64,000 nt of DNA from Verrucomicrobiota bacterium (GTDB taxonomy: Bacteria; Verrucomicrobiota; Kiritimatiellia; CAIVKH01). The first letter of the stretch is position 1. Each line of letters starts with the position of its first letter. The stretch lies in contig JACKPT010000005.1 of assembly GCA_024233345.1 (NCBI GenBank), positions 124,001-188,000 of the forward strand, written 5' to 3'. Shown here piece by piece: positions 43,811 to 52,510 of the stretch. Both the position numbers and the translations under genes were made by a program. Under the pieces are notes generated by a model. That model did not search any database, was not told where the DNA came from, and was given only the letters and a program-made list of their open reading frames with translations.

Positions 43811-44623
43811 CTATTCGTTGACCCGTTCCGGGACTGCGGTCTGGGTGCGGAAAGAAATGAATTTAAGGGTTTCTTCCCACGACTTTTTATCGGCGTCCTG
43901 GTCGTAGGCGGCGCCGGAGGCGGTGTCGCTGCCCGCGTTGATGTCGGTGAAGGAATGCACCGCACCCGGATAGGCGATGAAGGTGTAGTTCACATCTGCA
44001 TCCTCCATTTCCTTTTCAAATGCATTGACTTCTTCAGGAGGCACGTAGGGGTCATCGGCACCGTGCAGGACGAGAATCGGACACTTGATGTTCTTGGCGT
44101 CATCCGGGGTGGGGGAACTGAGTCCGCCATGGGTGGACACCACACCTTGCAGGGTGGCGCCGGACCGGGCGAGCTCCAGCGCGGCGGTTCCGCCAAAGCA
44201 ATAACCGATCGCGACCACCCGGTCACCGTCCACATAGGGAAGCCCGCGCACGGCATCCAGCGCGGCTTTGACCCGTTCCCGGAATACTTCGCGATTGCTC
44301 TTGTAGGCCCCGGACAACGCGGCGCGCTCCGGAACCGTTTCCGGGCGGTAGCCCTTGCCATAGACATCCGCAGCCAAAGCCACATACCCCAGCTCGGCCA
44401 GGCGGCGAGCCCGTTCAAATTCATGCTCGCTGGGGCCTGCCCACTGATGGAAGATCAAAACCGCTGGCACCGGCTCATCGATTTCCTCCGGACGGGCCAG
44501 ATAGCCCTCCAGAGTCACATCGTCCAGTTGATACTCGAATGTCTCGGTGTGGATGGGGCCAGCCTGAAGGTTGATGCCGGTGAGGACTCCGGACAAGACC
44601 AGCAGTCGTAAGAAATGCTTCAT
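43811..44623 (-). CDS. Secreted dienelactone hydrolase family protein
   Basis: 270-residue alpha/beta hydrolase with a signal peptide (FLRLLVLSGVLTGINLQA). The nucleophile is C142 in GYCFGG, as in dienelactone hydrolases; the acid lies in LHGADDPYVP near residue 189 and the histidine in AVHSFTD near residue 224. AAGGAG precedes the ATG. Many such proteins are general carboxylesterases, so the substrate is open. Confidence 0.9.
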   Translation of the reverse strand: MKHFLRLLVLSGVLTGINLQAGPIHTETFEYQLDDVTLEGYLARPEEIDEPVPAVLIFHQWAGPSEHEFERARRLAELGYVALAADVYGKGYRPETVPERAALSGAYKSNREVFRERVKAALDAVRGLPYVDGDRVVAIGYCFGGTAALELARSGATLQGVVSTHGGLSSPTPDDAKNIKCPILVLHGADDPYVPPEEVNAFEKEMEDADVNYTFIAYPGAVHSFTDINAGSDTASGAAYDQDADKKSWEETLKFISFRTQTAVPERVNE

Positions 44624-44649
44624 GATATACTCCTTTGGTTGTCGGGCAT

Positions 44650-44678
44650 AACCTACCCCACTTTCCGTAGATCCTCAA
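44650..44678 (-). promoter_or_regulatory. Possible promoter of the dienelactone hydrolase gene
   Basis: On the minus strand, TTGAGG (44678-44673) and TAGGTT (44655-44650) are 17 bases apart, about 25 bases before the ATG. Match to consensus is only moderate. Confidence 0.3.
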
Positions 44679-44719
44679 AAAAAATATCAACCCGCCCACC
44701 GCTCGATTGGAGGGGCGAG

Positions 44720-46279
44720 CTATGCGAGCCCGGCGGCGGTGGCCTGATCCGCGCACCGGGTGCCGTCGATGGCGGAGGATACGATCCCGCCGGCATAGCC
44801 TGCCCCTTCGCCACAGGGATACAAACCCTGGATCCCGACGTGCTCCAGGGTTTCCGGATCGCGGGGAATCCGCACCGGGGAGGACGTGCGTGACTCGGGG
44901 GCGTGGACAACCGCGTCGTTGGTTAGATAGCCCCGCATGATTTTGCCGAATTCCCGGAACCCCTGTTGCAGGGAGCGGTGGATGAGTCCGGGCAACACCT
45001 GTCCCAGTTCCACGGTGGAAATGCCGGGGGCGTAGGAGGTGCGCGGTAGGTTGGTGGAGAGGATGCCCTGGACAAAGTCTCCAAGCTTTTGGGCCGGCAC
45101 CGCCTGGGTTTCACCCGCGAGTTTCCAGGCCCGTTGCTCAATCGATTGCTGATAGGCCATGACCGCAAGCGGGCCATGGTCGGCAAAGGGGGTGAAATCT
45201 TCTGGCCGCAGCTCCACCACAATTCCGGAATTGGCAGTGGGACGAGATCGTTCCGAGGACGACCAGCCATTGGTCACCACCTCGCCCGGCGCGGTTGCGC
45301 AGGGGGCGATCACGCCTCCCGGACACATACAGAAAGAGTATACGCCGCGGCCCTGAATCTGTTTGACAATCGTATAGGCCGACGGTGGCAGATGGGGACC
45401 GCGATCCGGAAGTTTGTACTGGATCTGATCAATCAGTTGCTGGGCATGCTCCACCCGGACACCGAGGGCGATCGGCTTGGGCTCGATGGCAATCCCCTGG
45501 CGGAGCAGCATGTGGAAAATGTCGCGCGCGGAGTGTCCGGTGGCCAGAATCACCTGGTTGGCCATGATCCGCTCACCAGCGGCGGTGATGACTCCGCGGA
45601 CGGCTGCGTTGTCGATGATCAGCTCCGCAACCCGGGTATTGAACTGAACCACCCCGCCCTGGGCGATAATCCGCTCGCGTATGGCCTTGATGATGGGAGG
45701 CAATTTATTGGTGCCGATATGGGGATGGGCATCGACCAGGATTTCCCGGGTCGCCCCGAATCCGACCAGGGTGCGCAAGACTTCCCCGACATCGCCCCGC
45801 TTGCGGGAGCGGGTATAGAGTTTGCCATCTGAGTAGGTACCCGCGCCCCCTTCGCCAAAGCAATAGTTGGAGTCGGGATTGACGATGTGCATGGTGTTGA
45901 TGCCCTTCAAATCCTTGATCCGCTCCCGGACATCCTTGCCCCGCTCCAGGAGGATGGGCATACGGCCACGCTCCAGGCACCGGAGTGCCGCGAATAATCC
46001 GGCCGGGCCAGCTCCGACAATGATCACCGGTTCGGCGGATCCCACCTCCTGGTAATCGGGCAGGGTGACCGGCGGTTCCTCATAGGGGCAGCCGACGCAA
46101 GCCAGCACGGTCAACTGCATCCGGATCGGCCGCCGTCGGGCGTCGACAGACTGTCTCAGAATTTCCACATGGGTCAGGGCGGATGCGGCAAGACCCAACT
46201 CCTGGGCAACCCGGGCCTTCAGCGCGTTCTTGTCCGCCCATACTTCGGGTTGAACCAGCAGTTGCAGTTCTTGCTTCAT
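44720..46279 (-). CDS. COG2509-type FAD-dependent dehydrogenase
   Basis: 519 residues. The N-terminal 85 residues form a small domain (LLVQPEVWADKNALKARVAQ), then the FAD Rossmann fingerprint VIIVGAGPAGLFAALRCLERG near residue 91, the family run FGEGGAGTYSDGKLYTR near residue 145, VILATGHSARDIF and YPCGEGAGYAGGIVSSAIDG at the C-terminal flavin site. Members are widespread but functionally uncharacterised. Confidence 0.9.
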   Translation of the reverse strand: MKQELQLLVQPEVWADKNALKARVAQELGLAASALTHVEILRQSVDARRRPIRMQLTVLACVGCPYEEPPVTLPDYQEVGSAEPVIIVGAGPAGLFAALRCLERGRMPILLERGKDVRERIKDLKGINTMHIVNPDSNYCFGEGGAGTYSDGKLYTRSRKRGDVGEVLRTLVGFGATREILVDAHPHIGTNKLPPIIKAIRERIIAQGGVVQFNTRVAELIIDNAAVRGVITAAGERIMANQVILATGHSARDIFHMLLRQGIAIEPKPIALGVRVEHAQQLIDQIQYKLPDRGPHLPPSAYTIVKQIQGRGVYSFCMCPGGVIAPCATAPGEVVTNGWSSSERSRPTANSGIVVELRPEDFTPFADHGPLAVMAYQQSIEQRAWKLAGETQAVPAQKLGDFVQGILSTNLPRTSYAPGISTVELGQVLPGLIHRSLQQGFREFGKIMRGYLTNDAVVHAPESRTSSPVRIPRDPETLEHVGIQGLYPCGEGAGYAGGIVSSAIDGTRCADQATAAGLA

Positions 46280-46312
46280 GGTGTGGGAATGCGTTCCGGC
46301 CGGAGCGGCCGC

Positions 46313-47065
46313 CTATGCCATTTTCCTGGCGATGTACACACCGTAGCTGACATGTTCCTTATTGGCCTCGTAGAGAGCGATTTCCTTTTGCTCCGCCTCG
46401 ACGATCGCCTGCGCTTCATCGCTGTGTCCGTGACGGTTCAGGAACCCTTCAAACCGCTCCTGCATGGGCCGGTAGTACTGGTCGAGCCAACACGTTTCCG
46501 GCAACACAAAATACCCGATCGGACTGTAGCCATGCTTTTCCAGCACGCTGATTTTGGCGGATGCGACATTGATTTCCGGGTACTCGCGATCCCAGTGCTG
46601 CTGAAGTTCCGTGGGCCGGGTGTCGGTGATCCAGGTGATCTCCGAGGCCACCAGGATTCCGCCCGGTTTCAGATACCGGCGCCACGCGGCCACGCCCTTT
46701 TCAAATCCGATATTATAGATGGCCCCCTCGGACCAGAGGACATCCAATTCATCATCGTGAAAGGGCAGGTTGTCCATGGAGCCGGCTATGGTGGTAATCC
46801 GATCCGATACGCCCGCCTTCTCCGCTCTCGCCTGGAGTATCTCCAGAAATTCGGGCAGAAAGTCCAACGCCCTGATGCGTGCCTTGGTTTGCCGGGCGAG
46901 AACAAGGGTGGAAGCCCCGGTTCCGCAGCCGATATCGGCCAGCTCGATCGGAGCCGACCGATCCACTCCGGCCAGATGGAGTGCCCATTCAGTCTGCGCA
47001 TCTCCACCTGGTCCTTGCCGAAGGCCATGTTTGTGCAGATCGATCAACAGTGTAAAATCATCCAT
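46313..47065 (-). CDS. Class I SAM-dependent methyltransferase
   Basis: 250 residues from ATG 47065. SAM motif I LADIGCGTGAST near residue 42, motif II acidic ALDFLPEF near residue 65, GSMDNLPFHDDELDVLWSEG near residue 92 and LKPGGILVASE. Closest in style to small-molecule C/O-methyltransferases. Substrate unknown. An upstream GGAAGG site supports the start. Confidence 0.88.
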   Translation of the reverse strand: MDDFTLLIDLHKHGLRQGPGGDAQTEWALHLAGVDRSAPIELADIGCGTGASTLVLARQTKARIRALDFLPEFLEILQARAEKAGVSDRITTIAGSMDNLPFHDDELDVLWSEGAIYNIGFEKGVAAWRRYLKPGGILVASEITWITDTRPTELQQHWDREYPEINVASAKISVLEKHGYSPIGYFVLPETCWLDQYYRPMQERFEGFLNRHGHSDEAQAIVEAEQKEIALYEANKEHVSYGVYIARKMA

Positions 47066-47084
47066 GAGATCGGTCCCTTCCGGG

Positions 47085-47447
47085 TCACTGAGGTTGCGGC
47101 AGATCGAAGGTCCGCTTGTAATCGCGTTTAAACAAGAAACCGCCGGGCTTCTTGTCAGAGCCATAGCTGGTCAGGAGAACGGTGCTCCCGGATACCGAAT
47201 AGCGGATGGGCTCGCCGAGGTGATCCTGAATCTGCTCGGGCGGCAATCCAAGCGCCTCGAGTGACTCCGGGGGGCCTCCGTGTTCGCGGGCATAAAGCAC
47301 GATGACGTTTTCGAGTTGCTCGAGTCTTTCCCGGGTTCGCTGGGCCGGGTTCTCAAGGTCGCCGAAGAAAACCAGACCACCGGCGATGACCAGGGCGGCA
47401 ACCGCGACAATGATGGCGGCAATGCGATTTGGTGATCCCGCCGTCAT
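47085..47447 (-). CDS. Small membrane protein with a GspG-like C-terminal domain
   Basis: 120 residues from ATG 47447 (GGGGGAG upstream). One N-terminal transmembrane segment (IAAIIVAVAALVIAGGLVFF), then residues 40-115 resemble the C-terminal part of type II secretion major pseudopilins (VLYAREHGGPPESLEALGLP; PIRYSVSGSTVLLTSYGSDK). The prepilin peptidase site with glutamate at +5 is absent, so it is probably not a processed pseudopilin. Confidence 0.6.
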   Translation of the reverse strand: MTAGSPNRIAAIIVAVAALVIAGGLVFFGDLENPAQRTRERLEQLENVIVLYAREHGGPPESLEALGLPPEQIQDHLGEPIRYSVSGSTVLLTSYGSDKKPGGFLFKRDYKRTFDLPQPQ

Positions 47448-47477
47448 TCCGATACTCCCCCTCGACCGGTCATCCAA

Positions 47478-49211
47478 TCACCCTTTCATACCGGTCAGGG
47501 TCACGCCCTGGATGAAGTATTTCTGGGCAAAGAAGAAAATGATCACCACCGGCAAAGTCATCAGGAAGCTGCCGGCCATCATCATCCCGAAGTTACCGCC
47601 TTCCTGGACATTGAGGGCATAGAGTCCGAGGGAAAGAGGGTAGAGGCGTTGGTCGCTCAGGTAGATCAAGGGGCCCATGAAATCGTTCCAGACCGCCATG
47701 AAGGTAAAGATGGCGATACAGGCGAGGGTGGGTTTGATCAGAGGCATGATCACATGCCAGTAGACCTGAAGGAAATTGCAACCATCGATGCGGGCGGCGT
47801 CCTCAAGGTCGCGCGGAATCCCCTTCATGAACTGGCGGAGAAGAAAGATATTAAAGGCATTGCCGAAGAAGCTGATGACCCACAGGGGGTGGAGAGTGTT
47901 GTACCAACCGAGCCATTTGATGATCAGAAAATAGGGAATCATGGTGACTTGGGGGGGGATCATCAGGGTCGCCATCATCAGACCAAATGCGGCGTTGCGG
48001 CCGGGCCACTGGAGCCGGGCAAAGGAATAGGCGACAATCGAACAGGAAAAAATATTGCCGATGATGTTGAGGATCACCAGGAAGGCGCTGGTGGCGAAGT
48101 AGCGGACAAAGGGGATGTAGTTCAGGGCTCCGCGGTAGTTGCGATTGGCCTTGGCCCACCAGGCCTGGAGCTGGCTGCTTGGGGTCATCACCACCTCAAC
48201 CTTCACCTGGTTCGGCTGGTCCAGGTACTCCGGCCCCCGGTCGATTTCCTGGTAGGGGTACCAGAGCTTCAGCTTGGTGGAATTGACCCCGTCGTCGGGT
48301 CCATACTCCTGCAGGGTGACGACCGTGGTCTGGAGGGTGCCGAGATAAAGCGGGTAGGTGCTTTTGTAGCGAACCCCATTTTTTTCGACATAGAAATCGA
48401 GCCGGTGCCAGGAGTCATCGGGATGCACGGAAACCTGGATGCGATGCAATCGTTCGGTCTGAAAGGGCAGGGTCAGAGTGCGGGAGAGGCGAATCGGGGC
48501 GGGGTCTTCCCCAAAGTGATAATTGAGCCGTGCCTGCTCGAAGACATCGCCCTCCACCGCCGAAAATGAGGCTTCTTGGGACCCGCTTTCCAGCGTCCAG
48601 AACCGGGTCGGATCGGATTCGGTAAACATCTCTTTTTCCTGCAGGTCCACACTGCGGACGCGAACCGATCCGAAGGCAAGGAACCGGTAAACCTTGCGCA
48701 GGGTGTCCGCGATCAAGGCTTCATCCATATGGGCCAGAAGGGTGCGCCGCAGATCCGGGTCGGGCAGATCCCAGGTGGATATGGGGAGTGTATCGCGAAG
48801 TTTCAGAAGCACCCCCTGAGCGAGTAGTTCGGCGGCCTCGGTGGGGTCGACCTGTACGCCCGCAGGAAGGGGGAGGGTCCGTTGCTGCAGATCTTCGGTG
48901 ATCCAGGCACGGAGTTTGGCCGCCTGGTCTCCCTTGGAGGTTTTGAAGTAGCGGGCATCGAGGTAGGGGGATTGCTGGGCGGGAATCGGCCGCATGGGAA
49001 GGAAGGAGATACCCTCGCCAAACATTTCCCGATCGACCTTGATACTGGTCCCGATCATCCACAGGAACGGAATGGAAAAGATGGCGGATCCCCCGACCAG
49101 CAGCCCATAAAGAAAAAGGGTACGGGCCATGGCCAAGCAGCACCGTGCCCTTCGCACCTGCTTGGCGTGGGCTTCCTGAATCGGAATCTCATGGATCGGG
49201 GTCAGTGCCAT
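47478..49211 (-). CDS. MalG-type sugar ABC permease with a large extracytoplasmic insert
   Basis: 577 residues, about twice the usual 280. TM1 at residues 28-52 is followed by an insert of roughly 300 residues (about 60-355) that includes beta-rich stretches (RLSRTLTLPFQTERLHRIQV), and then the permease core resumes with YFATSAFLVILNIIGNIFSC. The ATPase-contacting EAA loop DAARIDGCNFLQVYWHVIMP lies near residues 469-488. Ends with the family-like GVTLTGMKG. Partner of the fused protein encoded four bases upstream. No ATPase gene is nearby. Confidence 0.9.
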   Translation of the reverse strand: MALTPIHEIPIQEAHAKQVRRARCCLAMARTLFLYGLLVGGSAIFSIPFLWMIGTSIKVDREMFGEGISFLPMRPIPAQQSPYLDARYFKTSKGDQAAKLRAWITEDLQQRTLPLPAGVQVDPTEAAELLAQGVLLKLRDTLPISTWDLPDPDLRRTLLAHMDEALIADTLRKVYRFLAFGSVRVRSVDLQEKEMFTESDPTRFWTLESGSQEASFSAVEGDVFEQARLNYHFGEDPAPIRLSRTLTLPFQTERLHRIQVSVHPDDSWHRLDFYVEKNGVRYKSTYPLYLGTLQTTVVTLQEYGPDDGVNSTKLKLWYPYQEIDRGPEYLDQPNQVKVEVVMTPSSQLQAWWAKANRNYRGALNYIPFVRYFATSAFLVILNIIGNIFSCSIVAYSFARLQWPGRNAAFGLMMATLMIPPQVTMIPYFLIIKWLGWYNTLHPLWVISFFGNAFNIFLLRQFMKGIPRDLEDAARIDGCNFLQVYWHVIMPLIKPTLACIAIFTFMAVWNDFMGPLIYLSDQRLYPLSLGLYALNVQEGGNFGMMMAGSFLMTLPVVIIFFFAQKYFIQGVTLTGMKG

Positions 49212-49214
49212 GGA

Positions 49215-51875
49215 TCAGCCCTCATCCTCGTAATGGACCCACCGGCGCGACATGCGCATCTGCAATGCGGTCAGCAGCAGAACAATCACAAACAGGAACC
49301 ACGCCATCGCGGCGGCATACCCCATGTTCAGATAGCGGAAGGCATTGTTGAATAAATGGTAGGCATAGAACAGGGTGGAGTTGATCGGTCCGCCTCCGGT
49401 CATGATGAAAGCCTGGGTGAAAATCTGGAAGGTGCCGATCAGTCCCATGACCAGGTTGAAGAAGATGTACGGGGTGAGCATGGGCAGGGTGACATAAATA
49501 AATTTCTGCCATGGCCCCGCGCCGTCGATGGCGGCAGCCTCGTAGTAGGTTTCACTGATGCCCTTGAGCCCGGCGATCCAGATGATCATGCCCCCTCCAG
49601 CGGTCCACAGTCCCATCAGGATGAGCGCCCATTTGCTGGTTTTATGATCCTGCAGCCAGAGAGGGCCGTCGATGCCAAGGGTGGCCAGGAAGCCGTTGAG
49701 CAATCCGCTCTGGGGATTGAAGATCCAGATCCAGAGAATGCTGGCCGCGACCATGGGGACAATGCTGGGCAGATAGAAGAGGGTTCGCCAGAGCGCTACC
49801 CCTCTGACTTTCTGGGTCAGCAGGATAGCCATGCCGAGTCCTACCGCCATGCCGAGGGGCACCCCAATGATCATGAACAGGGTGTTGCCGAGGGATTTGA
49901 GAAAGAGTTCATCGCCGCCGGTGAACATGCGGACATAGTTGTCGAACCCAGTGGCGATGGCGGGGTTGATGATGTCATAGCGGCAGAAGCTGATGACGAT
50001 GGAAAAGAGCAAGGGGCCACCGATAAAGCAGACAAACCCGACCAGCCATGGCAGGGCGCAGATCACCCCGTCCTTCCACTGGGACCGGAAGTACGATCCC
50101 TTCTTGCCCTCGACCACCGCAGGGGCAGTTTTGTCTTCGCCGGTAATCGCGTTGAAGATTCGCGAACCCAAACCCTGCTTGGCTCCGTCCCCCCGGGCCT
50201 GGCGGGGCGGGCGGGTATCGGCCCGGTAGACCCAAAACACTGCGGTCACAATCAAGGCGCCATAGAGGATGAAGAACCAGCTCCAGGTGGTGATGGGTTT
50301 CCCGGGAGGCGGATCCAGGGTTTCATGGAGGGCCTGTTGCACCTGGGCGGTGTAGTGATCGAGGGCTTCCTGGGGTGTGCGTTTGTGGTAGATGGCTTCT
50401 TCCATCGCCCATCGCTGGGCATTCCACAGCTTTTGGCCCACCGGGGTTACCGGACGGCAATAGGACTGCTCGAGCATGTCATTGTAGACCTTCATCACCG
50501 AACGGAACTTGGGTTCAATATCCGGGTTGGACGCGATGTAGTGATCGTAGATCCATTCATTGTGTTCCCGGTTGGGAACCTGGCGGGGTATGAAGGGTCG
50601 GCCCTGGGCGCGGTAGGTGTATTGTTCCGAAGTGATCATGATCTCCAGCGCACGACGGCTGACCAGAAAGCGGATCAGTTCCCAGGCCGCTTGTTGGTTC
50701 TGGGCGGAGGAGGGAATCGCATAGGCCCATCCGCCCAACCAGGAAATCGGTTCGCGCCCCTTGTCCAGCTCTCGTTGGGGCAGGGGGGGCGGTGCGGCAC
50801 CGACATTCAGGTCCCGCCCATAACGGGCGAGAGATGACATTACCCAGACCCCGTCGATTTTCATCGCGACCTTGCCCATGATGAACGGATCGAGGGCATC
50901 GCGTTGGAAGGTGCTTTGGAAACCATCCACTTCCTTGGCGCCTCCGAGGCGGTCATAGACCCTGGTCACATAGTCGAGCGCATAGACAACATTGGAGTCA
51001 TTGAGGGTACAGGTCAGCCCGTCCTCGCTCATGAATTGCGCGCCGGCCATCCATCCGTACATGTACAGGAAGGTATTACCATAGTTGGGAATAAACCCGA
51101 CCCGGCTCAAATTACCCCGGTCATCCCGTTCGGTCATCGCGACCGCCATCGCCTCCAGTTCTTCCCATGACCGGGGCGGTTGGGCTTCCCCCAGGGCATT
51201 GGTATAGCCATAACGGATGAGCATATCCTTGTTATAGAGCAGCACCCGGTTGTCGGCGTTGTTGGGAATCCCATAAATCCCGGAGGTTCCGGTCACCGGA
51301 TCGCGGTAGTTGATTTCCTCCCAGGCTCCGGGGAAATAGTTCGTGGGTTCAACCGGGGTCACATCGGCCAGCGCGGCGGCTCCCTCGGCTCGGGGCGGCT
51401 CCGGCAGCGCTCCCGGCCAGGGGGGGAGGGCATTGGTATCGCCAATCCGCGCGCTGGTCCAGTCATCCCACATCGCGCGATCCCGCTCCATGAAATCATC
51501 GAGCGGGGTGAACGCCCCCTTGGCGGACCACTCACTGATGGCAAACCGGTCAAAAAAGATCACATCGGGCGGATCGCCCCCGGCGAGGCTGAGCAGGAAC
51601 CGGGTCGGATCCTCGACCTGGTCCCGGGAGGCGTGCTGACCGGCCACGACCCGGATGATCGGGTAGGCGGGATCGATGCGGTGCCGCTCCCGGGTCAGGT
51701 ATTCAAATTCCCTGACCGCCGCCTCCATCGCGTCGCGAATCGGACCTTCCGGCGCCATGTAGCGAATCTCAATCGCCCCATTGCTGGTGGTTTGACGCGA
51801 TGCGGAAGGGGCCAGCCACCACAAGAGGGTCAGGACCACCGCACACCATCCCAGAAACTTCAGCCGATCGAGCAT
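49215..51875 (-). CDS. Fused sugar-binding protein and MalF-type permease
   Basis: 886 residues. Residues 1-25 are a membrane anchor or signal; residues 35-500 form a family 1 extracellular solute-binding domain (GGDPPDVIFFDRFAISEWSA; GIYGIPNNADNRVLLYNKDM; GKVAMKIDGVWVMSS). A transmembrane segment at about 533-555 leads to the permease (CALPWLVGFVCFIGGPLLFS; EAA loop YEAAAIDGAGPWQKFIYVTL near residue 778). In most bacteria these are separate genes. The sugar is unknown. The promoter and palindrome just before the ATG imply a leaderless or nearly leaderless message. Confidence 0.92.
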   Translation of the reverse strand: MLDRLKFLGWCAVVLTLLWWLAPSASRQTTSNGAIEIRYMAPEGPIRDAMEAAVREFEYLTRERHRIDPAYPIIRVVAGQHASRDQVEDPTRFLLSLAGGDPPDVIFFDRFAISEWSAKGAFTPLDDFMERDRAMWDDWTSARIGDTNALPPWPGALPEPPRAEGAAALADVTPVEPTNYFPGAWEEINYRDPVTGTSGIYGIPNNADNRVLLYNKDMLIRYGYTNALGEAQPPRSWEELEAMAVAMTERDDRGNLSRVGFIPNYGNTFLYMYGWMAGAQFMSEDGLTCTLNDSNVVYALDYVTRVYDRLGGAKEVDGFQSTFQRDALDPFIMGKVAMKIDGVWVMSSLARYGRDLNVGAAPPPLPQRELDKGREPISWLGGWAYAIPSSAQNQQAAWELIRFLVSRRALEIMITSEQYTYRAQGRPFIPRQVPNREHNEWIYDHYIASNPDIEPKFRSVMKVYNDMLEQSYCRPVTPVGQKLWNAQRWAMEEAIYHKRTPQEALDHYTAQVQQALHETLDPPPGKPITTWSWFFILYGALIVTAVFWVYRADTRPPRQARGDGAKQGLGSRIFNAITGEDKTAPAVVEGKKGSYFRSQWKDGVICALPWLVGFVCFIGGPLLFSIVISFCRYDIINPAIATGFDNYVRMFTGGDELFLKSLGNTLFMIIGVPLGMAVGLGMAILLTQKVRGVALWRTLFYLPSIVPMVAASILWIWIFNPQSGLLNGFLATLGIDGPLWLQDHKTSKWALILMGLWTAGGGMIIWIAGLKGISETYYEAAAIDGAGPWQKFIYVTLPMLTPYIFFNLVMGLIGTFQIFTQAFIMTGGGPINSTLFYAYHLFNNAFRYLNMGYAAAMAWFLFVIVLLLTALQMRMSRRWVHYEDEG

Positions 51876-51885
51876 TGAACGTTCA
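51876..51885. promoter_or_regulatory. TGAACGTTCA palindrome at the transporter start, possible operator
   Basis: A perfect 10-base palindrome with a central CG immediately precedes the ATG of the fused transporter gene and begins where the -10 box ends. LacI-family sugar regulators often bind palindromes with a central CG. The position would block transcription start. Confidence 0.4.
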
Positions 51886-51913
51886 TTCTGCTAGGAAACC
51901 CAGCGTTTGCCAA
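51885..51913 (-). promoter_or_regulatory. Sigma-70 promoter for the sugar transporter operon
   Basis: On the minus strand TTGGCA (51913-51908) and CAGAAT (51890-51885) are 17 bases apart. The -10 box ends only nine bases before the ATG, leaving a 5' leader of a few bases at most. Confidence 0.5.
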
Positions 51914-52075
51914 GATGGAAGGGTCGCGTTCCCAAAGTTTTCTCAATCCCCGGCGGTCGGTTGTCCGCGCATCCGGATCGGTAATTTAATCTTTCCCCTG
52001 CGCTCAGTTTCGGTAGGTTGAAACCCGGTCATCGGTGGCCAGCATGCAGGATAGTCATCAGCAAAGGAACAGATC

Positions 52076-52495
52076 ATGATTCAGGATGGACAACAGGTCA
52101 AGGTGCACTACACGGGTACGCTCGATGATGGATCGCAGTTCGATTCCTCGGAGGGACGGGATCCACTCTCGTTCGCAATTGGCGGCGGTCAGGTGATTCC
52201 CGGATTCGAGGCGGCGGTGAAGGAAATGGCGGTCGGGGAGACCAAAAGTGTTACCATCCCCTGTGCCGAGGCCTATGGCGCGGTGCGCCCCGAAATGATT
52301 GCCACCATTCCAGCGGCCGATTTTCCGGACACCATCACCCCGGAGGTGGGCATGATCTTGCAGATGCAGACCGAGCAGGGGCCGCTCCCGCTGACGGTGC
52401 GGGAGATCACCGACGACGGGGTCACCGTCGATGGCAATCATCCCCTCGCCGGAAAGGATCTGACCTTTGCCCTGACCCTGGTTGAAGTCGGCTGA
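52076..52495 (+). CDS. FKBP-type peptidyl-prolyl isomerase, SlyD-like
   Basis: 139 residues. The FKBP half DGQQVKVHYTGTLDDGSQFDSS is at the N terminus; GGGQVIPGFEAAVKEMAVGE follows, then an inserted-in-flap domain (AAIPAADFPDTITPE region) and the closing strand DLTFALTLVEVG. It lacks the histidine-rich metal tail of E. coli SlyD. AAAGGA precedes the ATG. Cytoplasmic folding helper. Confidence 0.94.
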   Translation: MIQDGQQVKVHYTGTLDDGSQFDSSEGRDPLSFAIGGGQVIPGFEAAVKEMAVGETKSVTIPCAEAYGAVRPEMIATIPAADFPDTITPEVGMILQMQTEQGPLPLTVREITDDGVTVDGNHPLAGKDLTFALTLVEVG

Positions 52496-52510
52496 CCGAC
52501 AGCATGCGAA

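Noticed and set aside
49356..50837. Plus-strand frame of 493 codons opposite the fused transporter
   Set aside because: Low-complexity, His- and Asp-rich antisense product, typical of high-GC shadows.
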